Assembly (NCBI GenBank): GCA_026122225.1
Contig: JANEZZ010001497.1
Location: forward strand, 496,001 to 560,000
Direction: 5' to 3'
Origin: Heloderma charlesbogerti
Taxonomy: Eukaryota > Chordata > Lepidosauria > Squamata > Helodermatidae
Length of the DNA: 64,000 nt
The notes beneath the pieces were generated by a model. That model made no database searches. It saw only the letters and a program-made list of their open reading frames with translations, and was not told the origin of the DNA. Numbering within the stretch: the stretch's first letter is position 1; every line of letters starts with the position of its first letter. Below are positions 22,063 through 34,020 of the stretch, in pieces. Position numbers and translations under genes: made by a program.

Positions 22063-22820
22063 GGAATGACAACTGGTGTTGCTGATTATGTTAGATTCAT
22101 TTCTCTGTGCTTCAAAGGCAAATAATGCATGCTATTTATATTTATTTCTTTATTTCATTACACATGCACGTAAAAAGCAGCAGGACTGAATGTAGATGCT
22201 AACAAATGTTTCCATTGCAAATGCTGCCATTCCTCTGTAGCAGGCAAATCAAGTTTATCTCGCAAAGTTGAAAATAGCAAAAACTCATCATCAACACACA
22301 GTAATTGATCCAGGTAAAGATCATTTTGTCTGTCCAGGTCTGCCACAAAAACACTTTCTTTCCAATTTTTAAATCTGGATTTCCCATAAAGTTAATTTGG
22401 CAGAACTTGAAAACTTCACATGAATGTTGGCACTCCTCAGCTTTTGAACATCTACTGAAATATTTTAGAATATTTGGATAGAGAGAGGCTTTGAAACATA
22501 ACCTCGCATTGGCTTTGGGATCTACTTTCCAAAACTGAGGAGACTGGTAGTTTCTACAGCCTTGGATTAGGGATTCTCGAGGGAAGTAATCCTTTGCTGG
22601 CAAATATGTGTAAATGTGTACTATTCCTTCTATTATCTTTGTATTAAGGCCATATGGTGTGTGTGTAAGTGTGAATTTTCTTTCTGATTAATAAAAGCAA
22701 ACTTTACCCCTTCTATCCAGTTGTTTAATCCTGATTGAGTACTTGCTAATGCCAGAGACAAACTACACCCTAAGACACCCTTACTGTAAATTTAATGGAC
22801 GTATTGATTAGCAAGGATTG
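22063..22820. other. Gene B downstream flank
   Basis: No recognised repeat. A 134-codon open frame on the minus strand (22199-22603) has scattered cysteines but no recognisable domain or promoter; I do not call it a gene. Confidence 0.35.
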
Positions 22821-22823
22821 AAG

Positions 22824-23257
22824 GGAGCAATCCTATCTGGATTGATGGTTGCCTTCAAGCCCAGGGGTGACTGCCTACGCAGTGCAGGGCAAGAGGAGTG
22901 GTGAGGAGCAGATCTTCTCCTCACTCCCCTCACCCAGCTTTTGTGGCTAGACAGCTAGGCGCAGGACATCGGAGTGTGGGAAGCAGAAGATGGACGACAC
23001 ATAGGATTTGATGTACTGGCATTTCTGACCTCCCTGCCCCGGCCCACCCCGGGAATGCCCCATTTTCGCTGCTCCACACTGCTCTTATGAGCTCAGACTG
23101 TGGGGCCAATCTGCGTTGCCTGCGAGGTGGCACAGGAGGGGGTGGGGGTTGGTTCTCTGGGAACAGACCTCGGAGTGCAGGCTCCAAGGTCGGTTCATGG
23201 AAACCGACCTATCCTATGGCCATCTAGCCACTGACTAGCAGCCATAGGATTGCACCC
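22824..23257 (+). mobile_element. Harbinger-like MITE
   Basis: The ends are GGGAGCAATCCTAT and ATAGGATTGCACCC. The flanks are GAA on the left and TAA on the right, consistent with an original TAA duplication. Same family as 2391-2809. Confidence 0.6.
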
Positions 23258-23349
23258 TAAGTATCCTTTAAATTATTCCCATGCATCCAACTTTTCCTAC
23301 CTTAGAATAAATCACTTGCAGGGGTACAGAAGGGCCTAATTAGTTAAGG

Positions 23350-23790
23350 TGAGTTGCAATAAATAAATAAATAAATAAATAAACAAACAAACAAACAAAC
23401 AAATGTCTATTCTAAGCCTCTAACATCTATTTTAAGCCTCAAACATCTATTCTAAGCCTTGTATTCCAAGCCTCAAACATACATAATAAATAAATAAATA
23501 AATAAATAAATACACAAATAACTAAATAAACTTTTATTCTAAGCCTCAAAGATCTATTCCAAGCCTCAAACATAAATAAATAAATAAATACACACACACA
23601 CACACACACACAATAAATAAATAAATACGCAAATAACTAAATAAACTTCCATTCTAAGCCTCAAACATAATAAATAAATAAAGAAATGAATGAATGAATG
23701 AATAAATAAATAAATAAAACATAAAACAAAAATACATAATAAATAAATAAATAAACAAACAAACTTCTATTCTAAGCCTCAAACTTCTAC
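23350..23790. repeat. AAATA/CAAA microsatellite-rich VNTR
   Basis: Runs of (AAAT)n, (CAAA)n and (CA)n alternate with a degenerate unit 'ctattctaagcctcaaac' that recurs at least seven times. The length of the simple runs varies between units. Likely a hypervariable minisatellite. Confidence 0.85.
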
Positions 23791-23848
23791 TGTTTATCAG
23801 AATGACTCCTGTTGAGCTAACAACTTGACACTTGGTATCCATGATCTC

Positions 23849-26076
23849 TCCTTCATGGATCACTGCCTTGTTGTGGCAAAGGGGCTTGCCATAGCTCAGT
23901 TTATGGCTCAGTGAAGCCATAAACTATGCCGTTCAGGGCCACCCAAGACAGACAGGTCATGGCGGAGAGTTCTGACAAAATGTGGTCCACTGGAGAAGGA
24001 AATGGCAACCCACTCCAGTATTCTTGCCAAGAAAACCCCATGGAGCGTATCACAAGGCTAAAATATATGACGCCAGAAGATGAGCCCCTCAGGTCGGAAA
24101 GGTGTCCAATATACTACTGGGGAAAACCAAAGGGAATTTCCAAGTAGCGCCAGAATTTTCCAACAGCACAAGAGGCAACACTACACATGGACATCACCAG
24201 ATGGTCAATATCAAAACCAGATTGATTATGTCCTTTGCAGCCAAAGATGGAGAAGCTCTATACAGTCAGTAAAAACAAGACCTGGAGCTGACTGTGGCTC
24301 AGATCATGAGCTTCTTATTGCAAAAGTTCGGCTTAAATTGAAGAACATAGGGAAAACCACTAAACCATTCAGGTATGACCTAAATCATATCCCTTATGAA
24401 TACACAGTGGAGGTGAGGAATAGATTTCAGGAATTAGACCTGATAGACAGTGCCTGAGGAACTATGGATGGAGGTCTGTAACATAAGAAATGCAAGAAAG
24501 CCAAGTGGCTGTCTGATGAGGCTTTACAAGTAGCTGACGAAAGAAGGGAAGCAAAAAGCAAGGGAGAAAGGGGAAGATATACCCAACTGAATGCAGATTT
24601 CCAGAGAATAGCAAGGAGAGACAAGAAGGTCTTCTTAAATGAACAATGCAAAGAAATCGAAGAAAACAACAGAATGGGAAAGACTAGAGATCTCTTCAAG
24701 AAAATCGGAGATCTCAAGGGAACGTTTTGTGCAAAGACGGGCATGATAAAGGACAAAGAAGGCAGGGACCTAACAGAAGCAGATGAGATTAAGAAGAGGT
24801 GGAAAGAATACACAGAAGAACTATACAGGAAAGATCTGAATGTCCCTGATAGCCATGATAGTTCGGTCACTGAACTTGAGCCGGACCTCCTCGAGAGTGA
24901 AGTCAAGTGGGCCTTAGGAAGCATTACTAACAACAAAGCTAGCAGAGATGACAGTATTCCAGCTGAGCTATTTAAAATCCTAAAAGATGATGCTGTAAAA
25001 GTGCTGAACTCAATATGCCAACAAATTTGGAACACTCAACGGTGGCCACAAGACTGGAAAAGGTCAGTTTACATTCCAATTCCAAAGAAGGGCAGTGCCA
25101 AAGAGTGCTCAAACTACTGTACAATTGTGCTCATTTCACATGCCAGCAAGGTTATGCTCAAAATCCTACAAGCTAGGCTTCAGCAGTATGTGACCCAAGA
25201 GCTACCGGAAGTACAAGCTGGGTTTCGAAGAGGCAGAGGAACTAGAGATCAAATCGCTAACATTCGCTGGATCATGGAGAAAGCAAGAGAATTCCAGAAA
25301 AACGTCTATTTCTGCTTCATTGACTATACTAAAGCCTTTGATTGTGTGGATCACAACAAACTGTGGCAAATTCTTAAAGTGATGGGAGTACCAGACCACC
25401 TCACCTGTCTCCTGAGAAACCTGTACGAGGGCAAAGAAGCAACAGTAAGAACCAGACATGGAACAACCGATTGGTTCAAAATTGGGAAAGGAGTATGACA
25501 AGGCTGCATATTGTCGCCCTGCTTATTTAACTTATATGCAGAGTACATCATGAGAAATGCTGGCTTGGATGAATCACAGGTCGGAATTAAGAATGCCGGG
25601 AGAATTATCAAGATACGCAGACTTCAGATACGCAGATGATACCACCCTAATGGCAGAAAGCGAAGAGGATCTCAAGAGCCTCTTGTTGAGGGTGAAAGTG
25701 GAGAGTGCAAAAGCTGGTTTGAAACTCAACATTAACAAAACGAAGATCATGGCATCTGGCCCCATCACTTCCTGGCATATAGAAGGGGAAGAAGAAATGG
25801 AAGCAGCGACAGATTTTATTTTCTTGGGCTCCAAGATCACCGCAGACGGTGACTGTAGCCATGAAATTAAAAGACGCTTGCTTCTTGGGAGGAAAGCTAT
25901 GGCAAACCTAGACAGCATAGTACGAAGCAGAGACATCACCTTGCTGACAAAGGTCCATATAATCAAAGCTATGGTTGTCCCTGTAGTAATGTATGGCTGT
26001 GAGAACTGGACTATAAGGAAGGCTGAGCGCTGAAGAATTGATACTTTTGAACTGTGGTGCTGGAGAAGACTCTTAC
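23849..26076 (+). mobile_element. BovB LINE copy 2, internally deleted and truncated
   Basis: The 5' end matches copies 1 and 3. About 650 bp coding most of the endonuclease domain is missing at about 24157, and a smaller deletion lies at 24485. The 3' end is cut at 26076, where a palindromic hAT-like element begins. Confidence 0.9.
24674..26033 (+). pseudogene. BovB copy 2 reverse transcriptase region
   Basis: 274 open codons (24674-25498) cover the RT N-terminal and palm region, including DYTKAFD. They end at a TGA where copy 3 has CGA. A further frame (25557-26033) carries the YADD motif but is separated by a frameshift and a small rearrangement at 25605-25625. The endonuclease is absent, so the copy is dead. 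Confidence 0.85.
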
Positions 26077-26410
26077 GTAGGAATGTCAGAGAATTCTGCT
26101 ACGGATCTCAGTGAGGCTGAATGCCAGTGCATTCTGCCCCCTGAAATCTGTGGCGGAATGAAGCCCCCCACCCCCCCACCCCACAAAAGGTGCGCGAAGC
26201 GGAGCACTTACCTGCTGCCATCTGCGCTGACTTGAGAATGGCGGCCGTCCTGCGGCCGCCATTCGCTTCCTCATCATAGGTGTGATAGGCTACGTAAATA
26301 ATTACGTAGCCTATCACGGCTAATGCAGGGACGCCATTTGCGGCAAGCTAAAAAATATCACGGCAAGCTAAAAAAAAAAAAAAACAGCGTACGCAAATGG
26401 CGGCGGCTAC
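26077..26410 (+). mobile_element. Palindromic hAT-like element, 3'-truncated copy
   Basis: Starts TAGGAATGTCAGAG inside BovB copy 2. It has one hairpin of the TGATAGGCTACGTAAA type at about 26281-26318 and stops inside the second arm without the usual CATCCCTA end. Confidence 0.75.
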
Positions 26411-26592
26411 GGCCTATGGCAAACCTAGACAGCATAGTAAGAAGCAGAGACATCACCTTGCTGACAAAGTTTCATATAATCAAGGCTATGGTTTTCCCAG
26501 TAGCAACATATGGCTGTGAGAGCTGGACTATAAGGAAGGCTGAGCGCCGAAGAATTGATGCTTTCGAACTGTGGTGCTGGAGAAGACTCTTT
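26411..26592 (+). mobile_element. BovB fragment repeating 25898-26075
   Basis: Begins 'tatggcaaacctagacagca' and runs to 'agaagactctt', duplicating the last part of BovB copy 2 that precedes the hAT-like insertion. See the finding on this junction. Confidence 0.85.
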
Positions 26593-27117
26593 AGTCTGGA
26601 GAAGACGTTATCAGAAATAGCGTACCTTTATGGAACATATCACGACTGGACTCACTTCTCTCCAATGTATTGTTGAGAAACGTACTTTAAATCATTTATT
26701 CATTTGGATGCTTGTTTTGCTTCTTTCCTCTCTTTTACTTTCCCTGTTAAATAAATTTTAGTTCTTGTTTTATAACTTACTCACTGTTTCCCCCCCAACT
26801 ATTTTCAAGAAGTAGGAGTCCTCATGGGCTGGAGGCACCTCAGGGTTGCTGCTAGGGAAAGTGGCTGCCACTATGGATACTATTGGTTGCCAGTTGAGTA
26901 CTGGTAACGAGGAATGGGAGCTTCAGTGGCATAATAGCTTCCATTGCATAGACTTGATGTGCTATTCCAGCAAACAGACAAATCTGGGAATTTTGCAAGC
27001 ATTCTGACCTTACAAGCCTTAGCTCACAATGTCCCTACAAATTGGTGATTGCTTGAAAACTATGTACTATAGCCTTTGTTGTTTCCCCCTTTTTCCTTTT
27101 TGTGATAAACTGTATTT
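26593..27117. other. Unassigned intergenic sequence
   Basis: Contains AAATAAATTTT near 26749 and T-rich stretches. No gene or named repeat recognised. Confidence 0.35.
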
Positions 27118-27395
27118 TTTTGTTTATTAAATATTTCCAATGTAGTGAGTCCTGAATATATTTTCAGGTTAATGTACTGTACGCCAGTTTAATGTACTGT
27201 ACAGTATTGCCTCTCTTTTGCACACCATGTCTCCTTATGGAGTAATGAGCCAAGAGCTTTTGCCATCACAGCTATTGCATCAGGACCATTAATGCACAGG
27301 GCTGATGTGTCAGTATTTCAAACAGCCCTAGAAACAGGTGGCCATTCAGACTTTTGGAAGACACAGAAACTTTTCAGCATTGTGCCTTCACCTTA
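27118..27395 (+). pseudogene. Relic promoter/5' region of a lost defensin gene
   Basis: Collinear with the promoters of gene B (12230-12480) and gene C (35275-35520): 'cctgaatatattttcaggttaatg', 'gcacaccatgtct', 'aatgcacagggct' and 'ggtggccattcagac'. The TATA box position reads CTAGAAAC instead of CTATAAAT. No signal-peptide exon follows before similarity ends near 27395. It lies between genes B and C in the same orientation. Confidence 0.75.
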
Positions 27396-27731
27396 TTCAC
27401 TCCCCCCGCCCCACTCCCCACCCTGGTGTTTCCTTATATGGAGAGCTCATATCCATTTTTGGAAATACACTGCCTGGGTCTCTTTGGCCCTCTGAAATCA
27501 AATTGCTAACAAATCTTAACAAATGTTCGTACTCTGATTGGGTATGCTTTGGAGAAGCCTCACTTTCATTTGGCATCTCCCAGATCTGCCTGAATCTGCC
27601 TGATTCAGATCATGGCTTGACCAAATCCACGGCTCCTATTACCTGGTATTTCAACTGGCAGTAGCTCTCCAAGGCCTGTCCCAGCTCTGGAAATGTGTTG
27701 TTGTTTGCTTGTGTTTTCACAGCCATAGAAA

Positions 27732-27918
27732 TATGGGAAGCTGTGTCATACTGAATTGGATCATTTGTCCATCTAGGCCAGTACTGTTGACACTGACTGG
27801 CAGCAGCTCTTCAGGGTTTCTGGGTAGGATTTTTTCCCTAGGCCTACCTGGAGATGCCGGTCATTGAACGGGCATGCAAAGCAATGGCTCTGACACTTGC
27901 CTACAGCCCCTCCCTGGC
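27732..27918 (-). repeat. tRNA-derived SINE (second family), antisense
   Basis: The minus strand reads as the family at 51262-51475. The complement of 'ggggctgtaggcaagtg' is near 27905 and of 'catcagtcaatt'-type body near 27760. Confidence 0.65.
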
Positions 27919-28340
27919 TATAACTTGGCAAGCCGAATGGCAGAGTTTGGAGCCCCTGGCAAAGGAAATAAGGCAGGTGGCTACCAGAAAGAGGGCCTTT
28001 TCTTCTGTGGCACCATGGTTGTGGAATGTGCTCCCTAGAGAGGTTCGCCTGGTGCCTACGTTGTGCTCCTTCCAGCGCCAGGTGAAGATGTTTTTTTATT
28101 TCCCCAGCATTTTAGCGTTCTAGTCTTTTAGCTCTGCTGTTTTAAATCTATTACTGTATATTAAACTTCTGCATTGCTGCTAGGTTTTATTCTGGTTGTA
28201 TTTTTATAACGAAGTTTTAAGTTCTTATATTTTATTTTCCTTATGCTCAATTTTGTGGTTTTAATTTTTGTGACCTGCCCAAAGAGCTTTGGCTATTGGG
28301 CAGTATAGAAACTTAATAAATAAATAAATAAAATTACAGT
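27919..28340 (+). mobile_element. L2-type LINE 3' end
   Basis: Reads 'gccttttcttctgtggcacc...ttgtggaatgtgctccc...caggtgaagat', then an AT-rich 3' UTR with 'agctttggctattgggcag' and an (AATA)n tail. The same 3' end is at 61930-62255. Confidence 0.75.
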
Positions 28341-28794
28341 GGACATGTTTTATGTTGAGGCTGTGGGTATTGTTGTTTTCTCAGTTCTGCTCTATCTTGT
28401 TCTTTTGTGAGAACAGGGGTTGTGTGACGTGTCTGAAACCATGGTTGTTTGATGTCACCGTTTATCTGGTATTTGCCACTTCCTTCAGGTGTGTATTCAA
28501 TACGAGAATCACAAGCCATTGTTTAAGTGAGATTGGCATGACACCTGCTGTGTAAGGTGCATATGATGACTCCCAACACAATAAATAAATAAACGTTCTG
28601 TTTAACATGTTGTGTTAAGTGTTTTCCATGTTCACTCAAACTCCAAAATGCTGGGAAATTACAGCCATTAAGGGCCCATAATAGATGCCTGAGTCAGGCG
28701 ATGCAGTACAGTATCCTATTCTATGATGAGTTCCAGCTTCACCAGATTTGCCTCTTCCCTGGAATAAACACATGGAGTCTATGCAACTGAAGCT

Positions 28795-29672
28795 ATCAAG
28801 CTAGTATTGGGTGGGATAGCTAATACCTTGGAAAACAGAAACAAAATTCAAAGTGATCTTGATAGACTGGAGCGCTGGGCAGAAAACAACAGAATGAAAT
28901 TCAATAAGGATAAATGCCAAGTTCTGCACCTAGGAAAAAGAAAACAAATGCACAGTTACAAGATGGGGGATACGTGGCTCAGCAACAATACAGGCAAGAA
29001 GGATCTTGGAATTGTTGTCGATCACAAGCTGAATATGAGCCAACAATGTGATGTGGCTGCAAAAAAGGCCAATGCTATTTTGGGCTGCAATAATAGAAGT
29101 ATAGCTTCCAAATCACGTGAAGTACTAGTTCCCCTCTACTCAGCACTGGTTAGGCCCCATCTGGAGTACTGTGTCCAGTTCTGGGCACCACACTTGAAGA
29201 AGGATGCAGACAAACTGGAGAGGGTTCAGAGGAGGGCAACAAAGATGATCAGGGGACTGGAAACAAAGCCCTATGAAGAAAGACAGAAAGAACTGGGCAT
29301 GTTTGGCCTTGAGAAGAGAAGACTGAGGGGAGATATGATAGCACTCTTCAAGTCCTTGAAAGGTTGCCACAGAGAGGAAGGCCAGGATCTCTTCTCCATC
29401 ATCCCAGAGTGCAGGACATGGAAGAATGGGCTCAAGTGACAGGAAGCCAGATTCCAGCTGAACATCAGGGAAAACTCCCTGACTGTCAGAGCAATATGAC
29501 AATGGAACCAATTCCCTAGGGAGGTGGTGGGCCCTCCCACACTGGAGGCATTCAAGACGAGGCTGGACTGCCATCTGTCAGGGATGCTCTGACTTGGATT
29601 CCTCCAAGCAGGGGGTTGGATTCGATGGTCTTATAGGCCCTTTCCAACCCTACTATTTTATGATTCTATGAT
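28795..29672 (+). mobile_element. CR1 LINE 3' fragment
   Basis: 210 open codons (28807-29439) code the CR1 RT C-terminal half, with [36 protein letters not shown] and [19 protein letters not shown]. It then has in-frame stops and the CR1 3' UTR ending 'attttatgattctatgat'. 5'-truncated, as most CR1 copies are. It is the best preserved CR1 piece here. Confidence 0.92.
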
Positions 29673-30939
29673 TTTTACAAATACCCTACTGACAGCCAAT
29701 ACTATCTACATATAATGATAAAGGTAGAAGCTGTCCCTAACATTTATGAGATACAAGATTGGAGGGGATGGTAAAAGCCAAGGAGCAACACTGAGGCCTA
29801 GTGGTTTTGAGATAAAAATGAGTCCAAATGAAAGAGAGCCTTCTCAGATAGAAACAGTCTACTGTGACTCTGTAACACACATGTATACAATAACTCCCTC
29901 TTCTCTCTCTCCTCTCCTTTTATTTCAGCTCCCTGGTGATCAGCCACACTCACTCTCATTCCACCGCCCGCCCTCCTGAAGGATTGGTCCGGGCTGCTCA
30001 GGGACAAATCTCATGCATTCCCACAGGATGAAAAGGGCTAAGAGAAAAAGAAAAGAAGTTCCACAGTGGGGAGGCCTTGCACTCCCCACCTCAGAGTTTG
30101 GATGGATGAATCTGTCGATTTTGGTTTCTCTCTGTAACAGAATGGGCGGTAGTGATGCTGAAAAGCTCTTCACAATGAGATGGAGATGATCAAAAAGTGC
30201 TGTCCTTTTCTCTCTATTTTGTGTAAAGAGGGAAGGACCCATGGCTGTCGCTGTGGGTTTGTTTGTTAGGTTTGGTCTAATTTGTCCTTCAACCAAAAAT
30301 GCTGTGGTACCAAGCCTGGTATCAAATAAGAACCAAGAAGATAATGCGACGTGCAGGACAATGTTTACTCGCATGTGCCTCTGAACCAGTTCATTGAAAC
30401 ATTGCAGATAATCCACGAGACGTATCAGCGGTCCAAATGAAAACACTGGCAAAGGCAAACTCACAATTTTTAAGAACTAAAAATATAGAATATGGCGCTC
30501 TTCTCAGGTCCTTTTCAATCCAGTGCCTTGGATCTCTCTGCCCACCCAATGGGAGCCTTCAGTACAGAGAAGGAATAGTCTGGTTTTCCCCAAGCTGGGA
30601 GTTCCAGCATGGCAGCCATTTCCTGATGCCCAGCAGATGGATTTCCCAGTCCTTCTCTTGGCACAACCTGACTCAGTTCCTTCCTTTCTCTCCGCTGCCA
30701 CCGTGTGCTGCTGGGATAAAATATTGTTTTATCATTCTGGCACAGAGCTGTGGGTGGATCCCTCCTATTTAGTGTTTGCTGGCAGCTGCAGCTCTAAGGC
30801 TATCTTCACATGGAGCTTTTATCCTGCAATTCAGATTGCTCCTTCACGGAAGTTTGCAAGTTCTTTACATGATGCCGTGAACCTCCAAGGCATCTCCCGC
30901 ACTAAATGCCCTTTGCTCCGTTTTTAAATAGATTGCTGG
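29673..30939. other. Unassigned intergenic sequence
   Basis: No recognised repeat or gene. Overlapping small frames on both strands have no family signature. Confidence 0.35.
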
Positions 30940-31089
30940 TAATGAGCTATCAAATTACCCCATTGTGTTCTGCTTTAGTTTCCTCTATGAAAAGAGTAAA
31001 AGCAGCAAGAAGGGGAGCGAGATCAATGGAAGATAATGGAAGACTCAGATACAGGGAGAAGGAGGGGGAAAGGAAGAGTGTCAAAAAGG

Positions 31090-31716
31090 TAGGGATGTTG
31101 GAGAATTCCGCCACAGACTCCAGTGAGGCCGGATTCTTTAGAATCTGCCCCCCCTGGAGTCCGTGGCAGAATGGACTACCCCCCTGCTACCCCCTGAAAT
31201 CCCCCCCGGAATGGACCTACCTGGCGGTGGCAGCAGTGGCAGCAGCAGCGGTAGCGGCGGCGGCGGCTCTGGGTCATCTTCTGGCTGCTGCCAGGCTGCT
31301 GCAGCCACAAATGGCGGCCGTCATAGCGGCTGCCATTTGCATCTGTGCCTTAGGCCATGATAGGCTACGTAAATACTTATGTAGCCTATCACGGCAAAGA
31401 GCAGGGGTGCAAATGGCATAATGGGTGTCATTTGCACCCCTGCTCTTTGCCGTGATAGGCTACGTAAGTATTTGTGTAGCCTATCATGGCCTAAGGCATG
31501 GATGCAAATGGCGGCTGGTGTAGCAGATGCCATTTGCGTCTGCAGCATGGCAGCAGCGGCCGGAAGTCTGGCTGCTGCCAGACCCGGCCAGCAGCTCCGC
31601 GGCTTTGCCGTAGAGCGGAGCTGGCCGGGGAGGATTCCGGGGTGGAGGGACAGATCGCCTCCCCCCTCCAGTGGATGCCCTGGACCGGAACTGGGCAAGT
31701 GATCTACTCACCCCTA
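31090..31716 (+). mobile_element. Palindromic hAT-like element, copy 3
   Basis: The ends are TAGGGATGTTGG and ACCCCTA. The flanks CAAAAAGG and GAAAAAGG form an 8-bp duplication with one mismatch. The core is a palindrome around 31426 with two hairpins of the TGATAGGCTACGTAA type. It has a short GGC-rich trinucleotide patch at about 31225-31270. Confidence 0.85.
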
Positions 31717-31855
31717 GAAAAAGGGAGTTGTTGTGATCCTGCATTTAAAACGGAAGCAGAAAGCCCCATTTTAAATGCAGGATTTTAGGCTGGTGTAGAG
31801 GTCCCTTCAATGTTCCTTGACTCTAAGATTTCTGTAAATGGGATTTCTATCAGTG

Positions 31856-31925
31856 TAGGTCAGCCTTTGTGAACCTGGTACCCTCCAGATGTTTTGGACC
31901 AAACTCCTATCAGCCCCAGCCCACA
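31856..31925 (+). mobile_element. hAT-like MITE fragment
   Basis: 'gtgaacctggtaccctccagatgttttggacc' matches the family at 10322-10425; the right half is missing. Confidence 0.4.
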
Positions 31926-32172
31926 CAAATAATGTGATATCAAATTACCCCACTGAGTTTCATGTGAGTTCCCTCCGTGAAAAGAAGGAACATGGCAAGA
32001 AGAATAGCGAGATCAATGAAAGATATGGAAGACTCAGATATGGGGGAGAAGGAGGGGGAAAGGGGAGGAGGAAAAGGAAGCATGTGAAAAAGGGGGTCGT
32101 TGTGATCCTGCATTTATAATGGAAGCAGAAAGTCCTGTTTTAAATGCAGGATTTTAGGCTGGTGTAGAGATG

Positions 32173-33046
32173 CCCTCTTTGCCTCCTGCCTGAGATTCCA
32201 GGAGCATCTTTCCATTATTTCCCCCAGCAGACTAGGTAAGTTGCCAGGGTTGGGTTAAAGAGGAGGGAGGAGGTAGTGCCCCTCCCCCCCTACACTCTCA
32301 GTTTCTCATTTTTCTCATTCAGTTTATCCCAAACTTTGAGAATTTTTCCAATCTTAAGCTTGGTCCATCCAGAATGGAGGGTTTTTAAAATGAAATGAAA
32401 TAAAATAAATAAAAATTTTAAATAAAATAAAATAAAATAAAAATGCAGGAAAAATTGTATGCATTTTTTTTGTATTTCTACTAATGCATGCATTTTTGTT
32501 CAGTATTTTGCCTAATATACACATTTTTGTACATGTTGTCATTCTCCATGTGCTGAGAGAAGCATCGAGTCCTGTGCCTCTCTCAGTATGGGAAAGGGAC
32601 TTGGTCACTGCTGGCAGGAGCAGCAGCTCGTCTCAGTGCCTGCCAAATTCCTGGCTTGGTGCAGCATGCAGTGTCACCATGGGGGCAGAGAACACTACAC
32701 AAATGGATCTGGCAGGTGCTGGGAAGAGCAATCGCTCCTCCCAGCACCTGCTAAGTACCATATTTTGTGTGGAAGATCTTGTGCCCAGAAGGGTGGAGCA
32801 CCCCAGGTGAACGGACTTGGCATAGCACATGGCCAAGTTTACCACCACCTGCATCCTTGCTGTTATCTCCAACTGAGATAGGAGATAACAGCAAGAATTT
32901 CAAAAGGTGGGGATTCTTCTAGGGACTGGTGTTTTGAATCGAAGCCCTGCTCCCTGGAGGACTCCAAGGAGGCTCCATGGGCCAAATGGGGAACCTGAGT
33001 GTGTCAGAGGTTCCTTTCCATGTGCTATTCAGTTTCCTGTTCAGAC
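32173..33046. other. Unassigned sequence with small hairpins
   Basis: Includes an (AAAAT)n run near 32395-32440 and two short inverted repeats: 'gtgctgggaagag/ctcctcccagcac' at about 32716-32747 and 'ttgctgttatctcc/ggagataacagcaa' at about 32858-32896. No gene seen. Confidence 0.45.
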
Positions 33047-34020
33047 TAGGATGTACGAAAGGCACTTATCTTTCGCGGATTATGTTTATGGTTGGGGGGA
33101 AGGTGTTCTGTCCCTCCCCCCGGAATCCTCACTGGGGGGGAGGCATTCCATACCTCCCCCCCTCTGGAATCCTGGCCGGCTGGCTGTGCACTGCAGGGAT
33201 TCTGTGGAGCCGCCGGCCGGCTCTGCCAGCAGCCGGACATCCGGCCGCTGGCTAGTAGGGACGCAAATGGCAGCGGCCGTAGCCGCTGCCGTTTGCGTCC
33301 CTGCAGTCAGCCGTGATAGGCTACGTAAATGTTTACGTAGCCTATCACAGCTGACTTAAAAAACAAAACAAAATGCGCGTATGCAAATGGCGGCGGCCAC
33401 GGCCACTGCCATTTGCGTTCCTTATTTTGGCACGTCTTAGTCTACGTAAACATTTACATAGACTAAGACGGCAAAAATAAGGGGAACGCAAATAGCGTAG
33501 TGGACGCTACGCTATTTGCGTTCCCCCTATTTTTGCCGTCTTAGTCTATGTAAATGTTTACGTAGACTAAGACGTGCCAAAATAAGGAACGCAAATGGCA
33601 GTGGCCGCCGCCATTTGCGTATGCGCATTTTTTAAAAAAAATCAGACATGATAGGCTACGTAAACATTTACGTAGCCTATCATGTTTTTTTTAAAAAACC
33701 TAGCCGTGATAGGCTACGTAAATCTTTACGTAGCCTATCACTTTTTTTTGTTTGTTTTTTAAACTGGAAATGGCGGCGGTGGCAGCTGGTCGGAAGACTG
33801 GCCGCCGCAGCCGCCACTGCCACCACCGAACCACCGCCGAACCACCACCGGAGCCGCTGCCGGAGCCACCGCCACCGCCAGGAAGATCTGCCCAAGGTAA
33901 GTCTCATCCCTGGGGGGGGGGCAGGGGGGTGGCAGACCGTTCAGCCACCGATTTCAGGGGGCCAAATGCACTGGCATTCGGCCTCCCCAAGATCCATGGC
34001 GGAATTTTCGTACATCCCTA
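33047..34020 (+). mobile_element. Palindromic hAT-like element, copy 4
   Basis: The ends are TAGGATGTACGAAA and TTTTCGTACATCCCTA. The flanks GTTCAGAC and ATCCAGAC are 8 bp with two mismatches. The core of about 500 bp is one nested palindrome centred near 33511, holding hairpins at about 33312, 33440, 33540, 33650 and 33715. Length 974 bp, close to the 957 bp of copy 1. Confidence 0.85.

Larger units (their letters stand above)
30940..32172 (+). repeat. Local tandem duplication with and without a hAT-like insertion
   Basis: The block 30945-31081 plus 31717-31805 ('aaattacccc', 'gagatcaatg', 'ttgtgatcctgcattt', 'tgcaggattttaggctgg') is repeated at 31943-32172. The first copy is split by the element 31090-31716, and the second preserves the empty site near 32085. 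Confidence 0.85.

Noticed and set aside
22199..22603. 134-codon minus-strand frame with many cysteines next to gene B
   Set aside because: Cysteine spacing is not defensin-like, no domain or splice context is recognisable, and random frames of this size are expected.
23350..23790. CRISPR-like alternation of repeats and spacers
   Set aside because: The genome is vertebrate, the 'spacers' are the conserved part and the runs are simple microsatellite. No cas genes.
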